From Halorussus vallis (lineage in GTDB: Archaea; Halobacteriota; Halobacteria; Halobacteriales; Haladaptataceae), in assembly GCF_024138165.1 (NCBI RefSeq), contig NZ_CP100002.1, forward strand, positions 1-64,000: 64,000 bases of DNA. Direction: 5' to 3'. The translations under genes and the position numbers were made by a program. The notes beneath the pieces were generated by a model. It saw only the letters and a program-made list of their open reading frames with translations, ran no database searches and was not told where the DNA came from. Positions 1 to 7,839 of this stretch are shown one piece after another (position 1 is the stretch's first letter; the number at the start of each line of letters is the position of its first letter).

Positions 1-845
1 GGCGGGGCTTCGTCGGATCGGTTATACTGCTCGGGTTCGTTCTAATGGGCACGGTCGGCATCTACGTCGTTCCCAGGCCGACCGTGATGGAAGGGCCGAT
101 CTTCGTTCCTCCGTTCACGGACTGGGATTTCCCGCTTGGGACCGGCGTCATGGGTGAGTCGTTGTTCAAGCAGGTCGTCCACGCAACTCCTGCGATGTTG
201 CAGATGATCACTGCCGGTGCGTTGCTCTCGGTCGTCCTCGGGACCGTCATCGGAACCGTCGCGGGCTATCGCGGGGGCCGCACCGATTCGGTGTTGATGA
301 TGCTGACCGACACCGTCCTCACGATTCCAGGACTGGTGTTGATCATCGTGCTGGCGACCATCTATCAGCCGGAGAATCCATTCGTGGTCGGACTCATCCT
401 CGGAATCGACAACTGGCCGCGACTGGCTCGTACCATCCGCTCGCAGGTGTTGAGCATCCGGGAGGAGGCGTTCACCGAGGCGTCGCGTATCATGGGACTA
501 TCTGACGTTCACATCCTTCGTCGGGACGTCGTCTCGAACCTGATGCCGTACATCTCGGTGAACTTCGCCAATAGCGCACGCAGAATCATCTTCGAATCGG
601 TCGCGCTGTACTTCCTCGGCATCCTGCCACAGTCACAGCTGAACTGGGGCGTGATGATGGACGACGCCTACACTAATGCGAACCTGACGAATCTGAACCA
701 GATCCACTGGTTGCTCGTCCCAATGGCGCTCATCATCCTCCTCTCGCTCGGCTTCATCCTACTCGCACAGGGACTTGACCGCGTCTTCAACGTCCGACTG
801 CGCGCCCGCCACGAAAAGTCGGCGAGCGGAGGTGAGACATCGTGA
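1..845 (+). CDS. Opp/Dpp-type ABC transporter permease (DppC/OppC-like), 5' end outside window
   Basis: The reading frame is open from base 3, so the gene begins before the window; an internal ATG at 45 is not the start. Family role: second membrane subunit of an oligopeptide/oligosaccharide importer in the cytoplasmic membrane. Several hydrophobic segments are visible, and the cytoplasmic loop that docks on the ATPase is present (EASRIMGLSDVHILRRDV, the EAA-type loop). It matches the other two DppC-like proteins in the window (53275 and 59955), including the QLNWGVMMDDAY and QGLDRVFNVRLRARH stretches near the end. Its TGA overlaps the GTG of the next gene, so the two are translationally coupled. 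The substrate cannot be read from the sequence; peptides, oligosaccharides or sugar acids are all possible. Confidence 0.9.
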   Translation, partial: RGFVGSVILLGFVLMGTVGIYVVPRPTVMEGPIFVPPFTDWDFPLGTGVMGESLFKQVVHATPAMLQMITAGALLSVVLGTVIGTVAGYRGGRTDSVLMMLTDTVLTIPGLVLIIVLATIYQPENPFVVGLILGIDNWPRLARTIRSQVLSIREEAFTEASRIMGLSDVHILRRDVVSNLMPYISVNFANSARRIIFESVALYFLGILPQSQLNWGVMMDDAYTNANLTNLNQIHWLLVPMALIILLSLGFILLAQGLDRVFNVRLRARHEKSASGGETS

Positions 846-1087
846 GTACCGGCCACTCCTCAAACGGCGTTGCGACATCATTGCTGCTGGCGATTCGTAA
901 GTCGTTCCTCGCCTTCGTCACGACGATCGGCGTCGTCTGTTGTCTGCTCGCCGCCCTACTGTCGGAGTACGTCTTCGTCGGACTGTTCAACGGCGTCCTC
1001 GCCGGAATGTTTGCCGTCTGGGGTGTGAGCGCATTCATCTACGCCGTCCTGGGCCACCTCGGACTGCGACTTATCGGCTACCACTGA
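842..1087 (+). CDS. Small membrane protein of the transporter operon
   Basis: An 81-residue protein starting with GTG that overlaps the permease stop codon by four bases (GTGA), which supports the start and coupled translation. Two hydrophobic segments are visible, at about residues 24-42 and 47-75, with a short hydrophilic head. The motif AGMFAVWGV at about residue 54 recurs almost unchanged (AGMFGVWGV) in the 94-residue membrane protein at 63521, which follows the third ABC operon here. I do not recognise a named family. Position and recurrence suggest an accessory subunit of this transporter class; that is inference. Confidence 0.75.
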   Translation: MSTGHSSNGVATSLLLAIRKSFLAFVTTIGVVCCLLAALLSEYVFVGLFNGVLAGMFAVWGVSAFIYAVLGHLGLRLIGYH

Positions 1088-1171
1088 CAACCAATGATAC
1101 GACACACTACATCCAAGTACATGTCCGCTCTCGACACCATCACCAGCTTCGACACTCCCTCGACCCGACCG

Positions 1172-1279
1172 TCTCAGCACGTCGACCACCACCGGCCTGT
1201 GAAACCCATTGACCGCCACAAATCCGTTGATTGGACCGACCGCCGCGAGTCCACCGTTTGGACCGAACGACACCGGTCT
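1172..1279 (+). repeat. Degenerate 27-bp tandem repeat, about four units
   Basis: Units at 1172-1198, 1199-1225, 1226-1252 and 1253-1279 each carry a GACCACC or GACCGCC-like core at the same offset; the second to fourth are most alike (for example TTGGACCGACC and TTTGGACCGAACG). The block lies in the noncoding gap between the small membrane protein and the ATPase gene. The units are strongly diverged, so this may be decay rather than a working element. Confidence 0.35.
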
Positions 1280-1308
1280 ACTGGCCGATGCCGAGGAGGA
1301 TGCGACGG

Positions 1309-2440
1309 ATGGTAAGTTCGATGGAGGGTGAACGCCGACCCACGGCGAACGCTACCGACGAGCAAACCGACGCAGACGTCATACTGGAGGTTCGAGACGC
1401 GAGCGTCTCGTTCAACACTAACGACGCCGATTCTCGCGTCCTCCGTGACGTGGACCTCGACGTTCGTGCCGGCGAAGCACTCGGCGTCGTCGGCGAGAGC
1501 GGGTCGGGTAAATCGATGCTCGCCTCCGCGATGCTGGACGCCGTCGTCTCGCCGGGTCAGGCGAGCGGTGAGGTCATCTACCATCCGCCGGACGGGGAGT
1601 CCGTCGATATCCTCTCGCTCGCGGGAAGAACTGACGGCGCTCCGCTGGAACGAGATCTCGTTCGTCATCCAGGGTGCCCAGAGCGCGTTCAACCCAACGA
1701 TGATAATCGGTGACCACTTCGAGGAGACGCTTCGCGCTCACGGCGCGAACGTCGAGGAAGGGATGGAACACGCCCGCGAACTGCTGGCCGACCTCTATCT
1801 GCCGGCAGAGCAGGTGTTGGAGTCGCATCCGTACGAGCTGTCCGGCGGCATGAAACAGCGCGCGCTCATCGCGCTCGGACTCGTCCTCGAACCGAACGTC
1901 GTCGTGATGGACGAACCGACGGCCGCGCTCGACCTCCTCATGCAGCGGTCCATCGTCAGCATGCTGGAGAACCTCCAAGAGAAGTACAACCTGACGCTGG
2001 TGTTCGTCACCCACGACCTCCCGCTGGTCGCGGACCTCGCCGACCGGTTGGCCGTGATGTACGCCTTCGACCTCGTCGAACTCGGCCCGACGGACGAGCT
2101 CATCGAACGTGCCGGCCACCCCTACACGCGCGCCCTGCTCAACGCCGTGCCGAACATCTCCGACCGGTCGATGAACCTGGAGGGCATTGAGGGGTCCAGC
2201 CCCAACCCCGCCGCAGTCCCCGCCGGCTGTTCGTTCCACGCCCGGTGTCCGCTGGCAGACGAAACGTGCAAAGCGAACGACCCGTCCATGCACGACGTGA
2301 GCGCCGACCGCCCGAACGACCACACAGCCGCCTGCTTCTACTGGGAGGCCGCCCGCGAGAAAATTCCGTTGACGCTCGACGACGCGGAGGATCCAATCGA
2401 CCGTGAGTACGATGGGGGTTCCGGAGGTGTGCCTCGATGA
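1309..2440 (+). pseudogene. Opp/Dpp-type ABC transporter ATPase (DppD/OppD-like), frameshifted
   Basis: ATPase that would pair with the DppF-like protein downstream to power the importer. The ATG at 1309 is chosen because GAGGAGG (1293-1299) lies nine bases upstream; ATGs at 1288, 1300 and 1321 are also in frame. The first frame carries Walker A (GESGSGKSM, about residue 62) and breaks near 1612-1626; the next frame continues with the Q-loop (FVIQGAQSAFNPT), signature LSGGMKQ, Walker B VVVMDEPTAALD, and the C-terminal peptide-transporter extension with four cysteines (CSFHARCPLADETC and a later AACFYW). Alignment with the paralogues at 54295 and 61084 fits loss of two bases (TC) in a TCTCGCTC tract; one extra G in GCGGG would also restore the frame but leaves one residue fewer. 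Everything else is intact, so a recent mutation or a sequencing error is likely. The end overlaps the next ATG. Confidence 0.85.
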
Positions 2441-3585
2441 GCCACACGGCCAACGAACCGTTGCTTTCGATTCGGGACGTGAGCGTCCACTTCGAGAAGA
2501 AGCGTCTGTTCGGCCTTGCCGGGTCCGAAACCGTCCACGCCGTCGACGATGTGAGCCTCGACATCTACGAGAACGACGTCGTCGCGCTCGTCGGGGAGTC
2601 CGGTTGCGGGAAGACGACGCTCGGAAAAACGGCCATCGGCATCCAGCGACCGACCGGGGGCGAGGTGCGTTACCGCGGTCAAGATCTCTGGGAGGCCAAG
2701 GATTCGGACGGCCTTCTCGGCCACCGAGGGGACCAAACGTACTCGTGGGCGGAGATTCGACGGTCACTTCAAATGATTCATCAGGACCCCGGCAGTTCGC
2801 TGAACTCGAACTACACCATCGAGTCGACACTCTCGGCGCCGCTGGAGAAGTGGCAACCCGATATGAGCGAGGCCGACCGCCGCGTCCGCATCTACGGCCT
2901 CCTCGAATACGTCGGCATGACGCCGGCGGAAGAGTACGCCGGTCGGTATCCACACCAACTGTCCGGCGGTGAGCAACAGCGCGTCGCGCTCGTCCGGGCG
3001 CTGTTGATGAACCCGGACCTCATCCTCGCCGACGAAGCCATCAGCGCGCTCGACGTGTCGCTCCGCGCGGAGATGATGGACCTGATGCTCGAACTGCAAG
3101 AACAGTTCAACACCTCCTACCTGTTCATCTCGCACAACCTCGCCAACGCGAAACACCTCACCCAACGCGCTGGCGGCCGCATCGGCATCATGTACCTCGG
3201 CGAACTTGTCGAAATCGGGACGCCGGAACAGATAATCCACGACCCACAACACCCCTACACGAAGGTGTTGCTGTGGGCAACTTCGGACCTCCGGAACCGC
3301 TCGGACGGCGTCTCGACGCCGCCGGTGCGGTCGCTCGACATCCCCGAACCGACCGACCCGCCCTCGGGATGTCGGTTCCACACGCGTTGTCTCGAAGCAC
3401 GGGAGGCCTGCACGCGCGAGTGCCCGTCGCTCGAAGACCACGACGGCGACGGCCGACGGACCGCTTGCTTCCGCGCGGAACCGGACCACGAGTATTGGGA
3501 GAGCGAACCGCTCGGCGGTGAGGGGACGCGAGAAGAAGGTGGGTCCGACGACGCGAGCAGACGCGAGACGGCCGGAAGCGACTAA
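2437..3585 (+). CDS. Opp/Dpp-type ABC transporter ATPase (DppF/OppF-like)
   Basis: A 382-residue ATPase, second nucleotide-binding subunit of the importer whose permease is at 1-845. Walker A is GESGCGKTTLGKT (about residue 55), the Q-loop reads MIHQDPGSSLNS, the signature is LSGGEQQRVALVRALL, Walker B is LILADEAISALD and the H-loop is LFISHNL. The C-terminal extension has the cysteine pattern CRFHTRC plus two further Cys. The start ATG overlaps the TGA of the preceding ATPase gene (ATGA), the usual coupled arrangement. The acidic tail after residue 350 is a haloarchaeal trait. It is the last gene of the operon; the next gene is on the other strand 14 bases away. Confidence 0.92.
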   Translation: MSHTANEPLLSIRDVSVHFEKKRLFGLAGSETVHAVDDVSLDIYENDVVALVGESGCGKTTLGKTAIGIQRPTGGEVRYRGQDLWEAKDSDGLLGHRGDQTYSWAEIRRSLQMIHQDPGSSLNSNYTIESTLSAPLEKWQPDMSEADRRVRIYGLLEYVGMTPAEEYAGRYPHQLSGGEQQRVALVRALLMNPDLILADEAISALDVSLRAEMMDLMLELQEQFNTSYLFISHNLANAKHLTQRAGGRIGIMYLGELVEIGTPEQIIHDPQHPYTKVLLWATSDLRNRSDGVSTPPVRSLDIPEPTDPPSGCRFHTRCLEAREACTRECPSLEDHDGDGRRTACFRAEPDHEYWESEPLGGEGTREEGGSDDASRRETAGSD

Positions 3586-3599
3586 GTTCCCGATTTTAG

Positions 3600-4715
3600 T
3601 CAGTCGACCCGGTACCGTTCGACCTTGTCCTCGTCCACTTCGACGCCGAGGCCCGGCCCGTCCGGCACTGGCAACGCACCGTCTTCGACCTCGAACGGGT
3701 CCTCGATGACGTAGTCGTTCCACCCGTAGTAGACGCTGTCAGGCGGCAGATTGATGCCGGGCGTGCTCGCGACCGTGTGGAGCATCGCCGCGGTCTTGAC
3801 GCCGAGGTCGAACCCGCAGTGGTGGGAGACCGAGACGCCCGCGTTGGCGGCCATCGCGACCTGCTCGCGGACGCGAAGGATGCCACCTGCGGGGACTAGA
3901 TCGACGACGGCGACGTCGATGGCGTCGGCCTGTAGGAGGTATCTGAGGTTTCGCGGAAAGTACGTGTCCTCGTTGACCGCTATCGGCGTCCGGACGCGGT
4001 CCCGGAGCGAGGCGTACGCGCCGTAGGTGTCGATGCGGACCGGTTGTTCGAGATACTGGAGCAGGATGCCAGCCTCTTCGAGTCGGGTGGCGACCCTGAC
4101 CGCGTCCTCGAACGACCACCCCTGGTTGGGATCAAGTCTGAACTCCAGTTGGCCATCCGCTTCGTCGTGCATTGCGCGGATGCGCGCCACGTCCTCGCGC
4201 CAGTCGGGACCGGCCTTCGTCTTCAACGTCGAGAACCCGTGTTCGACGGCCCGTCGGGCGTACGTGCGAGACTCCTCGGGTCCGAGGATGCCGAGACACG
4301 TGGCGATCTCTACCCGGTCACGAGTCTTCCCGCCGAGCAATCGGTGGACGGGTTGGCCGACCGACTTGCCGAACGCGTCCCAGAGGGCAGTCTCGACGGC
4401 GCCGAGGAACGGTCGCACCTTCACGTACGGGAAGTAGAACGACTCGACGAAGTCGCGTATCTCACCGACCTCCCGGCCGACGAGTTCGGGGGCGACGACG
4501 TCGTCCATCACGGCCTTCGTCACGGCGGCTGACTTCATGCCCACGAGCATCTCACCCCACCCGGTCACGCCGTCGTCGGTGTCGACTCTGACGAGCATCC
4601 GTGTGACAGAGGTAACTTCATCGTGGTTGCTCACGTACGGTGCGAGACCGAGGTCCGATTCGAGCGGCTTGACGCCCATCTCTACCGGGATGGCGTCGAC
4701 GTTCGTAATCGACAT
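3600..4715 (-). CDS. Mandelate racemase/muconate lactonizing enzyme family protein, probable sugar-acid dehydratase
   Basis: A 371-residue member of the enolase superfamily. The capping domain fills residues 1-120, then the barrel follows. Likely catalytic residues are the KxK pair Lys165/Lys167 (LKTKA), metal ligands Asp195 (LDPNQGW), Glu223 (YLEQPV) and Glu249 or Asp250 (VNEDTYF), and a His pair near 298-299 (SHHCGFDLG). The KxK plus late His arrangement fits family members that remove a proton next to a carboxylate, as dehydratases or epimerases do. The substrate is not readable; neighbours handling oxidised sugars suggest a sugar acid, but a dipeptide or lactone epimerase role cannot be excluded. 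The start at 4715 has a TATA element at 4736-4748, which implies a leaderless transcript. Confidence 0.85.
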   Translation of the reverse strand: MSITNVDAIPVEMGVKPLESDLGLAPYVSNHDEVTSVTRMLVRVDTDDGVTGWGEMLVGMKSAAVTKAVMDDVVAPELVGREVGEIRDFVESFYFPYVKVRPFLGAVETALWDAFGKSVGQPVHRLLGGKTRDRVEIATCLGILGPEESRTYARRAVEHGFSTLKTKAGPDWREDVARIRAMHDEADGQLEFRLDPNQGWSFEDAVRVATRLEEAGILLQYLEQPVRIDTYGAYASLRDRVRTPIAVNEDTYFPRNLRYLLQADAIDVAVVDLVPAGGILRVREQVAMAANAGVSVSHHCGFDLGVKTAAMLHTVASTPGINLPPDSVYYGWNDYVIEDPFEVEDGALPVPDGPGLGVEVDEDKVERYRVD

Positions 4716-4735
4716 ACCTTCCCCTTGGTGTCCAC

Positions 4736-4748
4736 CTACAAATAATTC
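4736..4748 (-). promoter_or_regulatory. TATA element of the enolase-superfamily gene
   Basis: AT-rich tract reading GGAATTATTTGTAG on the minus strand, centred about 27 bases upstream of the ATG at 4715. This is the haloarchaeal TATA distance for a leaderless mRNA. Confidence 0.5.
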
Positions 4749-4800
4749 CGTACCCGAATCAGTGAACGTCCGCGTGGCGGCGAAGAGACGTTCGGTTCGT

Positions 4801-4811
4801 AGATTTTATAC
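4801..4811 (+). promoter_or_regulatory. TATA element of the PIG-L deacetylase gene
   Basis: AGATTTTATAC, centred about 28 bases before the ATG at 4835; consistent with a leaderless transcript and with that start codon. Confidence 0.5.
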
Positions 4812-4834
4812 TGCCGCCGGGTGTCCCGAAAATC

Positions 4835-5659
4835 ATGCCAACCGAGACGCTGCACGTTCTCGTCGTCGGTGCTCATCCCGACGACTGCGACCTCAAAGCA
4901 GGCGGAATCGCCTGCAAGTACGCCGACCGGGGCCACAAGGTGCTGTTCGTCTCGACGACGAACGGCGAGGCGGGCCACCACGAACTCGCAGGAAGGCAAC
5001 TCGTCGAACGTCGCCACGCGGAGGCCGAGGCGTCGGCGGCCGTCGCCGGCGTCGAGTTCGAGATGTTCGACGTTCCCGACGGCCGTCTCCGACCGTCGCT
5101 GGAGAACCGCGACCGACTCGTCCGCCGGATTCGGGAGTTCCGACCCGACCTCGTGCTGACCCACCGGCCGAACGACTATCACCCGGACCATCGGTACACG
5201 TCCCGACTCGTGCGGGACGCCGCCTACCTCGTCGCGGTACCGAACGTCTGCCCGGCGACGCCCGCGCTCGACCGGAACCCGGTCTTCGCGTATTTGAGCG
5301 ACACGTTCGAGCGACCGTACCCCTTCTCGCCGGACGTGGTCGTGGACATCGACGACGTTGCGGGACGGAAATTCGAGATGCTGGACTGCCACGAGTCGCA
5401 GATGTACGAGTGGCTACCCTCCGTCGAGGGCACGTTGGAGGCGGTTCCCGACGACCCCGACGAGCGATTCGAGTGGCTTCGAGGCGGCGGCCTCCCCCAC
5501 GTCGAGGTACTCGCAGACGTCTCGGACCGCTACCGAGACGCCCTCGTCGAGCGGTACGGCGCGTCCGGCGAGGACGTTCGCTACGCGGAGGCGTTCGAGG
5601 CGAGCGAGTACGGCCGAGCGCTCACCGACGAGGCGGCCGAGCGTCTGTTCCCGTTCTGA
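4835..5659 (+). CDS. PIG-L/LmbE family deacetylase
   Basis: A 274-residue protein of the zinc-dependent PIG-L (LmbE) family, whose members remove acetyl groups from N-acetylglucosaminyl compounds or related amines. The zinc and catalytic motif AHPDD is at residues 13-17, and the second metal motif YHPDH is near residue 111. No signal peptide is visible, so the enzyme acts in the cytoplasm. It sits in a run of genes for sugar or amino-sugar processing between an Opp-type transporter and a DgaE-like PLP enzyme. An intracellular deacetylase for an imported N-acetylated sugar is a reasonable inference but is not shown by the sequence. Confidence 0.88.
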   Translation: MPTETLHVLVVGAHPDDCDLKAGGIACKYADRGHKVLFVSTTNGEAGHHELAGRQLVERRHAEAEASAAVAGVEFEMFDVPDGRLRPSLENRDRLVRRIREFRPDLVLTHRPNDYHPDHRYTSRLVRDAAYLVAVPNVCPATPALDRNPVFAYLSDTFERPYPFSPDVVVDIDDVAGRKFEMLDCHESQMYEWLPSVEGTLEAVPDDPDERFEWLRGGGLPHVEVLADVSDRYRDALVERYGASGEDVRYAEAFEASEYGRALTDEAAERLFPF

Positions 5660-5780
5660 CAGGGCAGTTCGCCAGTCGAGACGACGGATTGGAGCGAGAA
5701 CTACTTCCAGAATAGCGGTACGACACACCGGAGATTGCAGCATACCCGTCGGATAGCGGTTCGCCAGCGCCCATAATCCC

Positions 5781-5790
5781 TATACTTATG
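5781..5790 (+). promoter_or_regulatory. TATA element of the amidotransferase-like gene
   Basis: CTATACTTAT lies 26-35 bases before the ATG at 5816, the spacing of a leaderless haloarchaeal promoter. Confidence 0.45.
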
Positions 5791-5815
5791 CCCCCAGCGT
5801 TCGACCCCGCGGACG

Positions 5816-6544
5816 ATGACGAGCATCCTCCTCGCCGGCGAGTCGTGGGTGACGGTACAGTTCGAAATCAAGGGCCGAAACGTCCTGCGGGATAGTCGGT
5901 ACGGCGAGGCGGCCGACAGATTCGTCTCGACGCTCGAAGAGATCGGCGCGTCGGTGACGTATCAGCCGTGCCACGTCGTCGCGGAGTCGTTCCCCCGAAC
6001 GAAATCGGACCTCAACGAGTACGACCTCGTGATTCTCAGCGACGTCGGCGCGGACACGCTCCAAATTACGGAACGGGTCGCCGACGGCGACACCGACGTC
6101 GACCGCTGTGCGCTACTCGCAGAGTGGGTCCGGGACGGCGGCGCGCTCGGCATGGTCGGCGGCTACATGAGTTTCGCGGGGAAAGGCGGCCAGGCCAGGT
6201 ACGGAACAACGCGCATCGCGGACGTGTTGCCGGTCGAAATCACCACGGGCGACGACCGAGTGGAGACACCCGACGGCGCAACCCCCCAGAACGAGGGCGT
6301 GCCGGACGCCGACCTCCCCGCGAAGTGGCCCCACATCCTCGGCTACAACCGAACTACGGCAAAACCGGACGCCGAGGTCTGGGCGACGGTCCGGGATGAC
6401 CCCTTCCTCACCATCGGCGACTACGGTGACGGCAGTACGTTCGCGTACGCCACCGACTGTGCGCCTCACTGGGCACCAGAGGGGCTGCTCTCGTGGAACC
6501 ACCTCCCGACGCTCTGGAGCCGCATCCTCGACCGTGTAACGTAG
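5816..6544 (+). CDS. Glutamine amidotransferase-like protein (PF07090-type)
   Basis: A 242-residue protein of the class I amidotransferase fold. The recognisable core is GALGMVGGYMSFAGKGGQ near residue 120, followed by DVLPVEI, which resembles the putative glutamine amidotransferase family PF07090. In the usual nucleophile turn no cysteine is present (GGYMSF), so transferase activity is doubtful; such proteins often accompany carbohydrate catabolic genes. It is co-directional with the PIG-L deacetylase 156 bases upstream but has its own TATA element. The biochemical role is unknown. Confidence 0.7.
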   Translation: MTSILLAGESWVTVQFEIKGRNVLRDSRYGEAADRFVSTLEEIGASVTYQPCHVVAESFPRTKSDLNEYDLVILSDVGADTLQITERVADGDTDVDRCALLAEWVRDGGALGMVGGYMSFAGKGGQARYGTTRIADVLPVEITTGDDRVETPDGATPQNEGVPDADLPAKWPHILGYNRTTAKPDAEVWATVRDDPFLTIGDYGDGSTFAYATDCAPHWAPEGLLSWNHLPTLWSRILDRVT

Positions 6545-6574
6545 CCGAATCGTTCCAACGAGACCGCGCGTCGG

Positions 6575-7579
6575 TCAGGGCAACTCCTCGAGGTAGGCGT
6601 CCCACACGGCCATCGGGTCCTCGCAAGCGATCTCCGAGATCGTCCGACAGCCGTCGTAGCCCCACATGAACACGCTGTCCGCGCCGAGGTCGAGCGCGGT
6701 TCGTGTCGCGGTGCGTACGTCGTCCGTGGCCGACTCGCCGGACAATCCAAAGCCCTGAATCCAGAGCTGGCTCCGCAGACCGTGGTCGTCAGCGACCGCG
6801 ACCAGTTCCTCGCCGAAGCGCGCGACGTACTCGCCGGGGTCGGCGTCCTCGGCGAACGCCGCCCAGTAGGGATCGGTCGGCAGCACGTCGACGTGCTCGT
6901 TCTTCGCCAATTCTGCCCAGTCGCGCGGTCCGTGGTCGGCCGACTGGGTGGGCATGAGACAGACGGCGTTCGTCGCACCCTCGTTACGGGTTAGGGCCAT
7001 CATCTCATCCAGGAAGTCGAGCATCGAGGTTTCGCGGAACCGCGAAACCTGTTCGGTTTCGGTCGCGGGCATCGGCTCGTCGTAGCGTTCGCGGTACCGC
7101 TCTTTGCAGTGGTCGCACCGACAGCACCAGACGTCGTCGGGGTAGCCGTCTTCGTACCAGTGGACGTTGTGCCAATGCGGTTCGTCCCAGAAGAGGACAT
7201 CTGCGCCGAGTCCGGCGGCGTCTCGCGTCCACTCGCGCATGTATTCGCGGAACGTCGGAGCGTTGAAGCAGGCGGCCGGGACGCGATTGCCGGTGTTGAG
7301 TACCTGCCGGGAGTCTGGATTGTGGGCGACGAACCGGGAGTACTCCTCGCCGCCGAAGACGCCGCCGACCGCCCACGGGTTGACGTAGGTCGTCAATCCC
7401 CACTCGTCGCTTGCGGCCACGATGTCGGCCATCGACTCTCGGTAGAACGCTCGGTCCCGCTCGCTGAACGTGTGGAGGACGGCGTCAAGTCCGGCCTCGC
7501 GGAAGCGCTCTACGTCCGCCGTCGCGTGTTCGGGGTCCTGTACGCCGAAGTAGCTCGTGCCGGTTTCGATATCGGACAT
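6575..7579 (-). CDS. Hypothetical barrel-type protein with Cys cluster
   Basis: A 334-residue protein I cannot place in a named family with confidence. It has the feel of a glycoside-hydrolase-like beta/alpha barrel: an early strand (GLDAVLHTF), an acidic tip motif VLFWDEPHWH near residue 130, a likely metal-binding cluster WCCRCDHCKERYRERY near residue 152, and late strands LWIQGFGL and SVFMWGYDG. The CxxC-type cluster directly after the acidic tip occurs in some uncharacterised glycosidase-like families. No signal peptide is seen. It is flanked by the amidotransferase-like gene (convergent) and the DgaE-like gene (divergent), so a role in carbohydrate processing is possible. Confidence 0.6.
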   Translation of the reverse strand: MSDIETGTSYFGVQDPEHATADVERFREAGLDAVLHTFSERDRAFYRESMADIVAASDEWGLTTYVNPWAVGGVFGGEEYSRFVAHNPDSRQVLNTGNRVPAACFNAPTFREYMREWTRDAAGLGADVLFWDEPHWHNVHWYEDGYPDDVWCCRCDHCKERYRERYDEPMPATETEQVSRFRETSMLDFLDEMMALTRNEGATNAVCLMPTQSADHGPRDWAELAKNEHVDVLPTDPYWAAFAEDADPGEYVARFGEELVAVADDHGLRSQLWIQGFGLSGESATDDVRTATRTALDLGADSVFMWGYDGCRTISEIACEDPMAVWDAYLEELP

Positions 7580-7808
7580 ATCCGTGACGTGCTAGCGATG
7601 GTCGTTCGGATGCAATGAACGTACCGATACCCACGATAGAGAGCGCTTCCAAGCACAAACGACTCCAGAAAGACGACGATGAGCGCGAGCGCTCGGGGGG
7701 TTTCATTCCCCCGACGGTCGACTGGCTGGCGCGATTCCCAACAGTAGGTCGGTCGAAATCGGTCTCCGAACGTAAGTTCGAACGAATTCCGACGAGCGAA
7801 CGCCGAAC

Positions 7809-7817
7809 CTATTTACG
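7809..7817 (+). promoter_or_regulatory. TATA element deciding the start of the PLP enzyme gene
   Basis: CTATTTACG is centred about 27 bases before the ATG at 7840. This favours 7840 over an in-frame upstream ATG at 7615, whose first 75 codons do not resemble the family. Confidence 0.5.
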
Positions 7818-7839
7818 GTCCGGCGCGCGAGACGTTCGT

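Noticed and set aside
1094-1315. A 73-codon plus-strand frame in the gap
   Set aside because: Its translation is low in complexity because of the 27-bp repeat, with no ribosome-binding site or family likeness.
7615-7839. Upstream ATG for the DgaE-like gene
   Set aside because: The first 75 codons do not look like the family, and a TATA element sits just before the ATG at 7840.
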